From JBJXHG01 sp046160865 (GTDB lineage: Bacteria; Planctomycetota; UBA1135; GCA-002686595): a stretch of DNA of 14,899 nt. Location: positions 1-14,899 of the forward strand of contig JBJXHG010000038.1 in assembly GCA_046160865.1 (NCBI GenBank). Reading direction: 5' to 3'. The translations under genes and the position numbers were made by a program. The notes below the pieces were generated by a model. The model ran no database searches, was not told where the DNA came from, and was given only the letters and a program-made list of their open reading frames with translations. Positions 1 through 10,200 of this stretch are shown piece by piece (within the stretch, counting starts at the first letter, position 1; every line of letters starts with the position of its first letter).

Positions 1-420
1 CTGGCAAGGCGCGAGGGTGCAGGCAACCTGTCAGGTTTCCGAACCCGAGCAACGCCGCCAGCGCAGAGGAGATCGAGCTTGGTGAGAGCGAACTTCTGAC
101 TCAGGACACTAGCACCCCGTGGTGAAAGTCATTCGGCGCAGGAGCCGCCCGTTCGCGCCGGCCCGGCGTCGCGCGATCCTCGGCGAATCGCGAGGACTCG
201 CCTGCGGTCGCGCTTCTTGCTCCGACGCGAGCGAGCGACTTTCGCGCGCGAAGCACTCTCACCACGGGCTGCTAGGCCGGCGGCGCGAACGTCCTGTGTC
301 TCGCCGTAGTTCGGCGTCGCGCCGCCGTCCGCGCGCGCGAAAACGCGCCGGTCGCACTTGATGCGGGGCGGGCGCTCCGAGTAGAGAGGCGCCTTCCAAA
401 CGGCCCGCGGAGACGCCCCT
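1..420. other. Upstream non-coding stretch, no gene supported
   Basis: No reading frame here looks like a real protein. The longest plus-strand frame (119-361) is an Arg/Ser-rich translation of the kind GC-rich non-coding DNA gives. The frames open at base 1 all stop by about 125, so the tail of a gene lying outside the window cannot be excluded. The first 61 bases can fold: CTGGC (1-5) pairs with GCCAG (57-61), GGCG (8-11) with CGCC (53-56), CAGG (20-23) with CCTG (27-30), and GGTT-TCCG-AACC (34-45) makes a stem with a UNCG-type tetraloop. A weaker stem-loop (TCCTCG/CGAGGA) lies at 177-196. I do not see the conserved core of the manganese yybP-ykoY riboswitch that often precedes terC-type genes. 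Confidence 0.4.
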
Positions 421-1176
<756 letters not shown>

Positions 1177-2058
1177 GCCGCACGGTCTCGAGGTCCGTGG
1201 CGTGCGCACGGACCTCGCGCGCCAGGCCCTCGAAGTCCTGCGCGGCGCGGCAACCCGGGTCGAGCACCTGCACCGGCACTCCGGTGGCGGCCGCCTCGCG
1301 CAGCCGGACGCTGGTGCGGATCGCGGTGTCGAAGAGCACCGGCCCGAGCTGCGCTTGCATGCCGACGAGCAGCTCGCGCGCGATCTTCAGGCGGCGATCG
1401 AAGAGCGTCGCGACCGCGCGCAGCGCGAACACGCGCTGGCGCGCCGCGGCGGCGACGCGCAGCACCTCGATCGCGTGCAGCGCGCCCTGCAGCGCGAACG
1501 CGCCGGTTTCGATCACGAGCAGCGCCGTGTCGCACGCGCGCAAGGCGTTCGCCGCGAGCACGCCGTCGACGCGCGGCGGGCAGTCGAGGATCACGAAGTC
1601 GAAGTGGCGAGCCGAGCTCGCGAGCGCGCGCTCGAGCGCTTGCTCGGGCTCGATCTGGCGCTCGGCCACTTCCTCGAACTCGGCCAGCTGGTGCGTTGCT
1701 GGCAAGAGATGAAAGTCGCCGCGCACCGGCTGCGACGCCTCGCTCGGCGTGACGTGGCCGAGCAGGACGTCGAGCACACTCGGCTCGTCCGCGAGCGCGA
1801 TTGCGAGACCGAGTGTCGCGTGGGCCTGCGGATCGAGGTCGACGAGCAGGACGCGCGCGCCGCTGCGCGCGAGCGCGCCGGAGAGATTGACGGCGGTGGT
1901 CGTCTTGCCGCAACCGCCCTTCTGGTTCACCAAAGCGAGGCAGTGCATGGCTTTCCTTCGGCGACGAAGCGCGCCGTGGTGATCGCTATACCGCTCGGCG
2001 CACGCGCTTGCCATGGCGCGCGCGACAAAGAGCGATGACTCGCGCCACCGGCGGACCG

Positions 2059-3057
2059 TCAAGCGCCGCTCTCGCTCGAGCGCGCGCGCGTGGAGTTGCT
2101 CCAGCGCACGAACGAGCCGGCGTGGCGCACGGCGAGCTCGCCGAACGCACCCGGGTGCACGCACGCGGCGAGGATCTCGAGCGAGTCGACGATGCGCGGG
2201 CCGGGCCGGTTGAAGAACGCGTTGCCGTCGGCGATCCACACGCGCGCGTTGCGCACCGCGGGCCACGGCATGCGCGCGAGCCAGGCGTCGAGCCGCGCGC
2301 GTTCGGCGAGCGTCTGCGAGATGCGGAATCCGCACGGCTTGACGAGCACGACGTCCGGCGCGAGCTGCTCGAGTTCCGCGAGCGACAGCGTCCGCGCGCG
2401 TTCTCCCGGCCGGGCGGCGAGCGCAGTGCCCCCGGCGAGCGCCACGAGCTCCGCCATCCACAGGCCGCCGATCATGACCGGCTCCAGCCATTCGATGGTG
2501 AGCACCGCCGGGCGCGCGGAAGTGCGCGGGACGCGACTCTCGACGGCTTCGACGCGCGCGTCGACGTCGCGCAGGAGCCCGCGGGCGGCGCGCTCGGATC
2601 CGAGCGCATTCCCGAGCTCCGCGATGCTCTGCCAGATGTCGGCGAGCGACGTCGGACGCTGCCGCACCAACTTGACCGTGGGTGTCCCGAGCGCGACGAG
2701 CGCTTGCTCGACTTGCGCGAAAGACACCGCGCAGACCTCGCACAGGTCCTGGGTGACGACGACGTCGGGGGCCGCCGCACGCAGCGCATCGACGTCGACC
2801 TCATAGATGGAGAGCGCCTGCGCGAGCATCCTGCGCACGTCGCGATCGATCCGCGCGCCGCCCTGCGACGGCGAGATGCGGCTCTTGGTCAGGACGGCGC
2901 GCCCGCGGACGCTGGCCGGATGGTCGCATTCGTGCGAGATCCCGACGAGCGAGTCCGCGAGGCCCAGGGCGCAGATCGTCTCGGTCGCCGCGGGCAGCAA
3001 GCTCGCGATGCGGGGTGGCTTGCGCACGCGGGAAGGGCGTTGCTGCGAAGGGTTCAT
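2059..3057 (-). CDS. BtuF-like cobalamin-binding protein (helical backbone metal receptor family)
   Basis: This 332-aa protein is related to the substrate-binding subunits of iron/cobalamin ABC transporters (COG0614). Typical motifs are RIASLLPAATETICALGL (16-33), the GISHECDHP segment (39-47), VTQDLCEVC (101-109), EWLEPVMIGGLWMAELV..AGG (189-210) and VKPCGF (239-244). The CEVC and PCG motifs are characteristic of the stand-alone cobalamin-binding branch rather than of periplasmic BtuF. The N-terminus is polar and arginine/proline-rich with no signal peptide or lipobox, so the protein is predicted cytoplasmic. No BtuC/BtuD transporter genes lie beside it. No Shine-Dalgarno is visible before the ATG. 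A -10-like TAGGTT lies 28 nt upstream on the same strand. The homology starts at residue 16, so a slightly shorter protein is possible. Binding of B12 is a family inference. Confidence 0.8.
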   Translation of the reverse strand: MNPSQQRPSRVRKPPRIASLLPAATETICALGLADSLVGISHECDHPASVRGRAVLTKSRISPSQGGARIDRDVRRMLAQALSIYEVDVDALRAAAPDVVVTQDLCEVCAVSFAQVEQALVALGTPTVKLVRQRPTSLADIWQSIAELGNALGSERAARGLLRDVDARVEAVESRVPRTSARPAVLTIEWLEPVMIGGLWMAELVALAGGTALAARPGERARTLSLAELEQLAPDVVLVKPCGFRISQTLAERARLDAWLARMPWPAVRNARVWIADGNAFFNRPGPRIVDSLEILAACVHPGAFGELAVRHAGSFVRWSNSTRARSSESGA

Positions 3058-3084
3058 GCGGGGGCGGACGCCGAACGGGCGCGC

Positions 3085-3090
3085 AACCTA
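3085..3090 (-). promoter_or_regulatory. Candidate -10 element for the cobalamin-binding gene
   Basis: On the minus strand the sequence TGTTAGGTT fits the TAnnnT pattern of a sigma-70-type -10 box, with a preceding TG-like extension, 28 nt before the ATG at 3057. It sits in the 131-bp divergent gap shared with the HEAT-repeat gene. I see no convincing -35 box, so this rests on position and pattern only. Confidence 0.25.
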
Positions 3091-3175
3091 ACACGAGAAG
3101 CGCGCAGCGAGGAGCGCTCATCCGGTGAACGCGCGAGCGCGAGCCGGATTGCGTATCCTCTGCGCTGCGCTGGGG

Positions 3176-3181
3176 TAGCCT
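3176..3181 (+). promoter_or_regulatory. Candidate -10 element TAGCCT, possibly for a leaderless mRNA
   Basis: TAGCCT fits TAnnnT and ends only 7 nt before the ATG of the HEAT-repeat gene at 3189. No Shine-Dalgarno lies between them. If it is the -10 box, transcription would begin at or next to the start codon, giving a leaderless message. The same hexamer precedes both downstream protease genes (7148-7153 and 10874-10879), there 47-51 nt before the start. No clear -35 hexamer is seen here. Confidence 0.3.
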
Positions 3182-3188
3182 GCGCCGC

Positions 3189-6100
3189 ATGCTCCACGTT
3201 TCGAAATTCGCGCTCGCACTCGGTTCGTGCCTGCTCGGCAGCGCCGCGCACGCGCAGCTCTCCTTGCCGAGCCGCAATCCGGACCGGCCGCGCGGCAATC
3301 TCGCTCCGCACGTGCTGTGCCGTGCGTGCGGAGCGCGCAACTACACGTTCGCGCGCGACGGGCGCAAGGACGCCGACGGCTTCGATCTCGCCTGGTGCGC
3401 TGAGTGCAAGCGTGAGACGGCGCATGTCTCGCCGGCGGCGAATGCGACGCTGCCATCGCACGGTTCGGTGCAGCGCGGCGGGTTGTCGTTGCCGCGGCGC
3501 GACCGTGTCGTGTGGGTCGAGCAAGAAGTCGCCGGCCAGAAGCGCTGGATCGCGCTACCTGCGGGTGCGATCCCGCGCTCGGCCACGGAGCCGTCGCCCC
3601 CCCGCGTTCCGGTGGCGGCGCCCGCTGCACCGAGCGCGCGCGCCGCAGAGCCTGCCAACGTGCAAGCGGTGCCGCCCACCAGCGCGCAAACACCGGTGGT
3701 TCCGGCCGCCGTTGCCGCACGCTGCGCTGCGATCTTCGATCGAGTCGCGCGACTGCGCAGTCCGCACGCGCCGGCCATCGACGAGGCCGTCGCGGAACTC
3801 ATCGGGCTCGGCCCGGACGGCTTCGTCGCATGCCGCGCCGCGCTGGAGCGCACCGAAGCAACGGTCGTCGTCGCCGCGGGCCGCGTTCTGGTGAGGAGCG
3901 GTGAGACCGCCGATCTCGCGCGCGTCGAGCGACGACTCGCCACACGCTTGCCCGCGGCGGCCGGCGGGATCCTGCTCGACGCATTGATCGCCGCGGATCC
4001 GGTCGCAGTCACGCCGCGCGATCTCGTCGAGCTGCTCGACGCGCCGCAAGCGAGCGTGCGGCAAGCGGCCCAACGCCGACTGCGATCCGACGCCGATGCG
4101 GATCTCCTGCCGCTGCTCGCGCCCGCGCTCGCGTCCAGGCGCGCCGAGACACGCTCGCTCGCGCTCGCGCTCGTCGCCGACGTGCCGGGACCGGCCGCGC
4201 TCGACATCTTGATGCAGCATCTCGCGGATCCGACGGCGAAGGTCGCCGCCATCGCGATCACCGAGCTCGCGGCGCGCGAGGACGATGCGGTCGTGCCACG
4301 CCTGCTCGGTCTCGCGTTCCGCCAGCGCTGGATCCTGCGCGAGAACGCGTTCGCCGTGCTCGCGCTGGTCGAGCGCGAGGACCTCCGGCTCGTGCCGATC
4401 CTCGACGACTCGCACGCGGAGAGCTTGCTGGAGAGCTTGCAGTCGACGAACCCGTTCGTCGCGGGTGTGTGCGCGAGCGCGCTCGCCGGGATCGGCTTCC
4501 GCAGCGAGAACGCGACCCGCACCACGTGGCTCGATCGCACCGTGGTCGATCGCTTGATCGCGACCGTAGCCGGACAGCAGTACCACGACGACTTCACAGC
4601 GCTGCAAGCCGCCGCGCTGCGCCGCTTGCAGGTCATCAGCGGCCAGACGTTCGAACGCGACGGTCCGCGCTGGGTTCAGTGGTGGGTTTCCGCGCGCGAA
4701 GGCTTCTTCGCGCGGCGCGCGTTCATCGCGGTCGAGAGCGGCGACGAGCGTCGGCTCGTGCTCCGGCTCTCCTGCGGTGGCACCGAAGACGTCGCGCTCG
4801 TCGCCGAGGACACCGGGCACGATGCGCTCGCCGACGCGCGCAACGTGGTGTACGTGACGGAGACGGAAGCGCGCGATCTCCTCGCGGTTCTCGCGCGCGA
4901 GGGCGCGCTCGGGCGCGAGCGGCTGCCGGGCTCGCGCGGGAGCGCGGATGCGAGCGCCTGCACGCTCGCCTTCTCGATCGGCGGACGAGGCAAGGCGTTC
5001 TCGTTCGGCGCCGCGGGCAGCGAAAGTTGGTTCGAGCGCTTGACCGGCGCCGTGCGCGACGTCGCGGAGCGCAACCGTTGGCAGCGCTACGCGCCGCCGG
5101 GTGTCGACCGGCGTGGCTACTGGCGCGCCGAGTGCGTGTGGTGGTCCGTGCCGCGCGAGCCGCTCGAGGGCGCGATTCACTTGAAGGAAGCCGTGCTCGC
5201 GACGAGCGCGGGGCGCCCGATCCAGGAAGGCGCGCTGGAGGAGCTCGAGCGCATGCCGCCCGGCGCGCTCGTCGAAGTCGACGCGGTCGTGCTCGCTTCG
5301 CTCGTGCGCTTCGAGAGCCAGTACTCGGAGCGCGTGCGCCGGCTCGTCACGCTCGCGGCGCGGGCCGCCGGCGCGGACGAGGAGTTCGAGAGCGGGCTGT
5401 CGGTCGTGCACGCCAAGCTCTTGTGTGATGCGCTCGTCGCGTCGTTCCCCGATGCCGCCGCGGACGATCTCGCGCGCGTCGCGCGCTCGGCGGGACCGGA
5501 TTTCGCGCGCGGTCTCGCGCGCGAGTCGCGGTCGCACTTGCGCGCAGCCGCCGCGCGCGCGCTCGGCGGCGCACCGGAGGACGCGTCGATCCTCGTCGCG
5601 ATGCTCGAGGACACGGACGTGGCGGTTGCCACCGCGGCGATCGAATCGCTCGGCAAGCACCGCGTCGAAGCGGCGCGCACCGAGCTCATCGTGCGCGCGC
5701 GCCTCGGGAGCGGGCCGATCCGCGCGGCGGCGCTCGAGGCCGTCGCGAAACTCGGTGGCGACTATGTGTTGGAAGCGCTCGCGATCGGTGCGGCCGACGC
5801 GGATCCGCGCATCCAAGTCGCCGCCGCGCGCGGGCTCGCCGAGCTCGGCGGCAGCGGCAACATCGCGTTGCTCGTCACGCTGCTCGCGCAACCGAACGAA
5901 GAGGTCGCGGACGCCGCGCGCAACGGTCTGATGCGCGCCGGACAGGCCGCGTGGCCGGAGCTCCTGCGCGTACTGCACGCGCCGGCGCACCGCGCGCGGC
6001 GCGCAGTCGCGATCACGCTCGCGCAGCAGGGCGTGCCCGACGCCGCGTCGGTGTTGATGACGCTCCTTTCGAGCGAGCCGAAGGACGCGCGCATCGCGGA

Positions 6101-6476
6101 AGAGCTCGCCATCTTGACGTGCGTCGATCTGCGCGGACGCGCCGATCCCGCGTCGGCGTGGTGGGAGTGGTGGGACGGTGTCGTGCACGACGACGCGCTC
6201 GCGTGGTTCCTCGGCGCGCTCGCGCGTCCGGCCGAAGGCGCGCCGCCCGTGCGCTTGCCGGCGCGTGCGGCGTTCGACGGCGAGGGCACGCTCGAGGCGC
6301 GCTTGGCGCTGGTGGATGCCATGGATCGTCCCGAGGCGCACCTCGCCGAGCGCGCGCGACGCGAGCTCGCGCGCCGCAGCGGGCGCGAGCTCGGACCCTT
6401 GCCGGCGCGCGGCCCGAATCGCGACGTCTTCCTCGCCGACTTGCGGCGCTCGCTGTCCCTACCCGACGAACAGTGA
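3189..6476 (+). CDS. Exported zinc-ribbon/HEAT-repeat protein
   Basis: This 1095-aa protein has an N-terminal signal peptide (hydrophobic 7-21, likely cleavage after AHA at 20-22). A putative zinc ribbon follows, with C44-x2-C47 and C70-x2-C73. A Pro/Ala-rich linker (about 130-175) leads to a first alpha-helical HEAT-repeat block (about 195-480). The middle region (about 505-670) is strand-rich and I cannot assign it firmly. A second HEAT block spans about 755-970. Each HEAT block ends in a similar Trp-rich segment: LQVISGQTF..D...WVQWW (480-499) and LAILTCVDL..R.DP.SAWWEWW (974-995), suggesting an internal duplication. HEAT repeats are protein-binding scaffolds and no catalytic motif is evident. 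LGSC at 11-14 weakly resembles a lipobox, but the AHA site is preferred. Its stop overlaps the transglycosylase start (GTGA), so the two are probably co-translated. Confidence 0.85.
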   Translation: MLHVSKFALALGSCLLGSAAHAQLSLPSRNPDRPRGNLAPHVLCRACGARNYTFARDGRKDADGFDLAWCAECKRETAHVSPAANATLPSHGSVQRGGLSLPRRDRVVWVEQEVAGQKRWIALPAGAIPRSATEPSPPRVPVAAPAAPSARAAEPANVQAVPPTSAQTPVVPAAVAARCAAIFDRVARLRSPHAPAIDEAVAELIGLGPDGFVACRAALERTEATVVVAAGRVLVRSGETADLARVERRLATRLPAAAGGILLDALIAADPVAVTPRDLVELLDAPQASVRQAAQRRLRSDADADLLPLLAPALASRRAETRSLALALVADVPGPAALDILMQHLADPTAKVAAIAITELAAREDDAVVPRLLGLAFRQRWILRENAFAVLALVEREDLRLVPILDDSHAESLLESLQSTNPFVAGVCASALAGIGFRSENATRTTWLDRTVVDRLIATVAGQQYHDDFTALQAAALRRLQVISGQTFERDGPRWVQWWVSAREGFFARRAFIAVESGDERRLVLRLSCGGTEDVALVAEDTGHDALADARNVVYVTETEARDLLAVLAREGALGRERLPGSRGSADASACTLAFSIGGRGKAFSFGAAGSESWFERLTGAVRDVAERNRWQRYAPPGVDRRGYWRAECVWWSVPREPLEGAIHLKEAVLATSAGRPIQEGALEELERMPPGALVEVDAVVLASLVRFESQYSERVRRLVTLAARAAGADEEFESGLSVVHAKLLCDALVASFPDAAADDLARVARSAGPDFARGLARESRSHLRAAAARALGGAPEDASILVAMLEDTDVAVATAAIESLGKHRVEAARTELIVRARLGSGPIRAAALEAVAKLGGDYVLEALAIGAADADPRIQVAAARGLAELGGSGNIALLVTLLAQPNEEVADAARNGLMRAGQAAWPELLRVLHAPAHRARRAVAITLAQQGVPDAASVLMTLLSSEPKDARIAEELAILTCVDLRGRADPASAWWEWWDGVVHDDALAWFLGALARPAEGAPPVRLPARAAFDGEGTLEARLALVDAMDRPEAHLAERARRELARRSGRELGPLPARGPNRDVFLADLRRSLSLPDEQ

Positions 6477-7150
6477 AGCCGCGCCGTGGCAAAGCGCGCG
6501 CACGCTTCACGTGGCGCGCGTTGCTCCTCCTCACGATCACGGGCGTGCTGCTCGCGGTGGCCGCCGTGCTCGAAGGACCCGTCGTCGTGCGCCAAGTCTG
6601 GAGCGTCGTCGGCGTTCGTCGCGTCGAAGCGCACGCGGAGTTGATTCGCGACGCGGCGCGCGAGAGCGGCATCGATGCGTGCTTGCTCGCCGCCGTGATG
6701 TACGCCGAGAGCCGCGGCCGCGTCGACGCGGTCTCGCACAAAGAGGCGCTCGGCCTCTTTCAATTGATGCCGTCGTCCGCGGGCGATGCCGCGCGGCGTC
6801 TCGGACTGCCGCCGCCCACGCGCGAGGAGCTGCTGTCGAACGCCGCGCTCAACGCGCGCCTCGGCGCTGCGCATCTCGCGTGGCTCCAGCGCGCGGAAGG
6901 GCCGGACGTCGAGCGCATGCTCGTCGCGTACAACGCGGGGCGCACGAAGCTCGCGCGCTGGATGCGCGGCGACGCGAGCTACGCGGAGTGGCGTGCGAAG
7001 AACCTCGGGAAGAGCGACGCGCTCGCGTATGCGCACGACGTGCTCCTCTTCCGCGAGCACTTCCGCGCGCGCGGCGTGATCGATCCGGTGCCGCAGCCGA
7101 TCGTGCCGGAACCGGTTTCGAGCATGGGCAACTCCGGCGAAGCGCGGTAG
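6473..7150 (+). CDS. Membrane-anchored lytic transglycosylase (SLT/GH23-like)
   Basis: This 225-aa protein has a short Arg/Lys-rich N-terminus, one hydrophobic helix (about 15-34) serving as an uncleaved anchor, and an SLT domain (about 55-195). Motifs are AAVMYAESRG (73-82) with catalytic Glu79, ALGLFQLMP (92-100), N..LGAAHLAWL (127-138) and VAYNAG (151-156), the classic order for MltE/Slt-type enzymes that cleave the MurNAc-GlcNAc bond to 1,6-anhydro products. The GTG start overlaps the upstream TGA by GTGA. It has no Shine-Dalgarno, so translation is probably coupled to the HEAT-repeat gene. An upstream frame continues to 5951, but it is antisense-type shadow of the HEAT gene and precedes no recognisable domain. 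The C-terminal tail (about 205-225) is Pro-rich, and its final codons coincide with an element repeated before the second protease. Confidence 0.87.
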   Translation: MKPRRGKARARFTWRALLLLTITGVLLAVAAVLEGPVVVRQVWSVVGVRRVEAHAELIRDAARESGIDACLLAAVMYAESRGRVDAVSHKEALGLFQLMPSSAGDAARRLGLPPPTREELLSNAALNARLGAAHLAWLQRAEGPDVERMLVAYNAGRTKLARWMRGDASYAEWRAKNLGKSDALAYAHDVLLFREHFRARGVIDPVPQPIVPEPVSSMGNSGEAR

Positions 7151-7170
7151 CCTCACGCGGAAGCGAGCGC
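7115..7170 (+). promoter_or_regulatory. Copy 1 of duplicated upstream element (CATGGGCAACTC ... TAGCCT)
   Basis: This 56-bp segment matches 10841-10896 at 44 positions without gaps. Conserved parts are CATGGGCAACTC (7123-7134) and TAGCCT (7148-7153), with 13 nt between them in both copies, and AGCGAGCGC at the 3' end. It contains the last 11 codons and stop of the transglycosylase; the stop TAG is the first half of TAGCCT. TAGCCT fits a -10 box, and the TGGGCA/GGGCAA region sits about 17 bp upstream where a -35 box would be, although it is a poor TTGACA match. It may be the first protease's promoter, a duplication trace, or both. Confidence 0.5.
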
Positions 7171-7204
7171 GCCCCCCCCGACCCGGCGCTCACAAGGAGT
7201 CTCC

Positions 7205-10200
7205 ATGCGCCTGCGACGTTCTGTGTGCGGATCCGTGGCTTTCGTTCTGCTCTTCGCGACGCCGGCCGCCGCCCAATTCGCGCCCGAGACGCTGCACGCC
7301 GCCGGTCACACCGACCATCCGCTCCCGCTGCCGTACTTCGACGCGCGTTTCGAAGCGGGCGAAGTGCGCGCTGCGGTGCGCGCGCAGATCGAGCGCGCGC
7401 GGAGCGAGGTCGAGCGCAACGCGCGTGCCCTCGACCGGTTGCGGCTCGCGAGCGACGTGCCGGCCGTGGTGATCGACGAGGACGAGCTGTTCGGCACGCC
7501 GCACTTCGTGCGCTCGACGCGCGCGTTCCTCACTGCGCCGACGGAGGGCGGCACGAACGACACGCGCCGGATCGCGACGGACTTCGTCGCGCGCTATCCG
7601 CACTTGTTCGAAGTGACGCCGGGCGAGCTCGCGGCCGCGCGCGTGCGGCGCGACTTCGTGACGAAGCACAACGGCATGCGTCACCTGACGCTGCAGCAAG
7701 AGATCGGCGGTCTCGAGCTCTTCGGCTGCCAATTGAAGGCCAGCGTCACCGCGCGCGGCGAACTGATCAACGTGTCGAGCACGATGCTCCCGCTCGCGCG
7801 CCGTCCGCTCGCGCTGCCGGAAGCGACGCTGCCTGCGGCGCGCGCCATTCGCATCGCGGCGCAGGACACGGGTCTCGCGCTCGCGAGCGAGCCGGAGCCG
7901 ACGGGCAGCGCGGCCGGTCGCACGCAGCGCCAGACGTGGCGCACACCCGGCGAGCTGCGCGCGGACGTCGAGCTCGTCACACAGCTCGTCGCGTTCCCGC
8001 GTTCGCGGAGCGAGATTCGACCGGCGTGGTCGCTGACGATCGCCGAGCCCGGCCTCGGCAACACGTACGAGTACCTCGTCGACGCGACGAACGGCGACGT
8101 GCTGCGGCGCTGGAATCGCTTGCACTTCTTCGGCGGCACGCAGCCGATCTCGATGCGCGTGTACACGTCCGACAGCCCGGCGCCGGGTTCGCCCGGCAAT
8201 GCGACGCCGAACGACTTCCAGTTCCCGTTCGTGCCGCGCAGCCTCGTCACGATCACGCCCGGCGAAGTGGCCGCGTCCTCGCCGAATCACTGGATCGACG
8301 ACGGCGGCAACGAAACGCTCGGCAACAACGTCGACGCGCACACCGATCTCAACGCCGACAACGCGCCCGACTTGCCGCGTCCGCAAGGCGCGCCCGCGCG
8401 CACGTTCGACTTCGCGCTCGATACGACGCAAGCGCCGTCGACGTACCGCAGCGCGGCGGTGACGCAGCTCTTCTATCTCTGCAATCGCTACCACGACAAG
8501 TTGTATTCGCTCGGCTTCGACGAGGCGGCCGGCAACTACCAGGCGAGCAACTTCGGCCTCGGCGGCGTGCAGGGCGACCGCGTGCTGGCGCAGGCGCAGG
8601 ACGGCCAAGGGACCGACAACGCGAACTTCAACACGACCGGCACCGACGGCAGCGAAGGCCGCATGCAGATGTACGTGTTCTCGTTCCCGACGCCGGACCG
8701 TGACGGCGCTCTCGATGCGGACATCGTGTTCCACGAGTACAGCCACGGCCTCTCGATCCGCTTGCACGACGGGATGGTGTTCGGCGAGCAATCGGGCGGC
8801 ATGGGCGAGGGCTGGGGCGACTTCATCGGCATCAGCATGAACACCGAGGCGACCGACGATCCCAATGCGAACTACTGCACCGGCGGTTACTCGACGCTGC
8901 ATTTCCTCCAGCCGACGTACGTCGACAACTACTACTTCGGGATCCGGCGCTTCCCGTACAGCACGGACCTCAACGTCAATCCGCAGACGTACGCGGACAT
9001 CGACCCCGCGCAGCAGTCGTACCCGCCGGCGATCCCGCGCAGCCCTGTGATCTCGAACACGGCCGACCAGGTGCACAACGTCGGCGAAGTGTGGTGCAAC
9101 ACGCTCTTCGAGTGCCGCGCGCAGTTGTGGAACACGCTGGGCTTCGCCGCGAACGACGTGATGCTGCAACTCGTCGTCGATGGCATGAAGCTCTCGCCGC
9201 TGAACCCGAACTTCCTCCAGGCGCGCGACGCGATCCTCGCGGCGGACCTCGCCACCTTCGGCGGCGCGCACTCGAGCGAGCTGTGGGCGGGCTTCGCGAA
9301 GCGCGGGCTGGGCTTCTCCGCCACGTCGCCGTCGGGCTCGACCACGACCGGCGTCGTCGAGGCGTTCGACGTGCCGGTCTTGATCCTGTTCGCGTATCCG
9401 AACGGCATTCCGCAGCAGCTCGCGCCCGGCGCGTCGACGACGTTCCAAGTCGCGGTGACCGGCATCGGCACGACGAATCCGGTTCCGGGCAGCGGTGAGC
9501 TGCACTACTCGATCAACGGCGGCGCGTTCGCGAGCGTTCCGATGACGCCCACGGGCCCGAATCAGTACGACGCGACGTTGCCCGCGCTGTCGTGCTTCGA
9601 CGTCGTGCGCTTCTACGTGGCGTCCGACGCGAGCACAGGCGTCGGCACGGACCCGGCGTCGGCACCGACAGCGTTCCGGTCGGCACAAGCGTTCACGGGC
9701 GTGAGCGCGCTCTTCACCGACGATTTCCAAGCGAACTTCGGGTGGACCGCCAGCGTGGTTGGCGCGAGCTCCGGTCAGTGGCAGCGCGGCGTGCCGGTCG
9801 ACGATCCCGCGTGGGCTTACGACCCGGCGGCCGACGCCGACGGCAGCGGCAGCTGCTACCTGACGCAGAACACGCTCGGCAACACCGACGTCGACGGCGG
9901 ATCGGTGCTGCTCGTGTCGCCCGCGATCGACATGCTGGGCGCGCAAGCCGTGCGCATCGCGTACGACTACTACCTCACGCTCACGGTGGAGGACGGCGTC
10001 GACCGCCTGCTGGTCGAGATCAGCAGCAGCGGCACCAGCGGACCGTGGACGGAGATCGCGCGGCACGACACGAACGGTGCGAATGCGTGGCGTCACCACG
10101 AGGTCGACTCGGGCACGCTGCTCGGTCTCGGCATTCCGCTGACGACCGACATGCGCTTGCGCTTCACGGCGAACGACAGCGGAACCGCGAGCATCGTCGA

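Noticed and set aside
1..120. Bacterial small SRP RNA (4.5S), suggested by TGTCAGG followed by GAGCAAC
   Set aside because: The GGAA tetraloop is missing (UCCG instead), the distance between the two conserved strings is two nt longer than usual, and the flanking bases do not form the expected long rod helix.
260..420. Manganese yybP-ykoY riboswitch ahead of the TerC-family gene
   Set aside because: I could not find the conserved GGGGAGUAG-type and second-loop motifs; only a vague CCGAGTAGAG is present.
2008..3894. 628-aa plus-strand frame across the cobalamin-binding gene and into the HEAT gene
   Set aside because: The translation is Arg/Ala-rich without motifs, while the minus-strand frame shows clear BtuF-like signatures and the overlapping plus frame at 3189 has a signal peptide and HEAT repeats.
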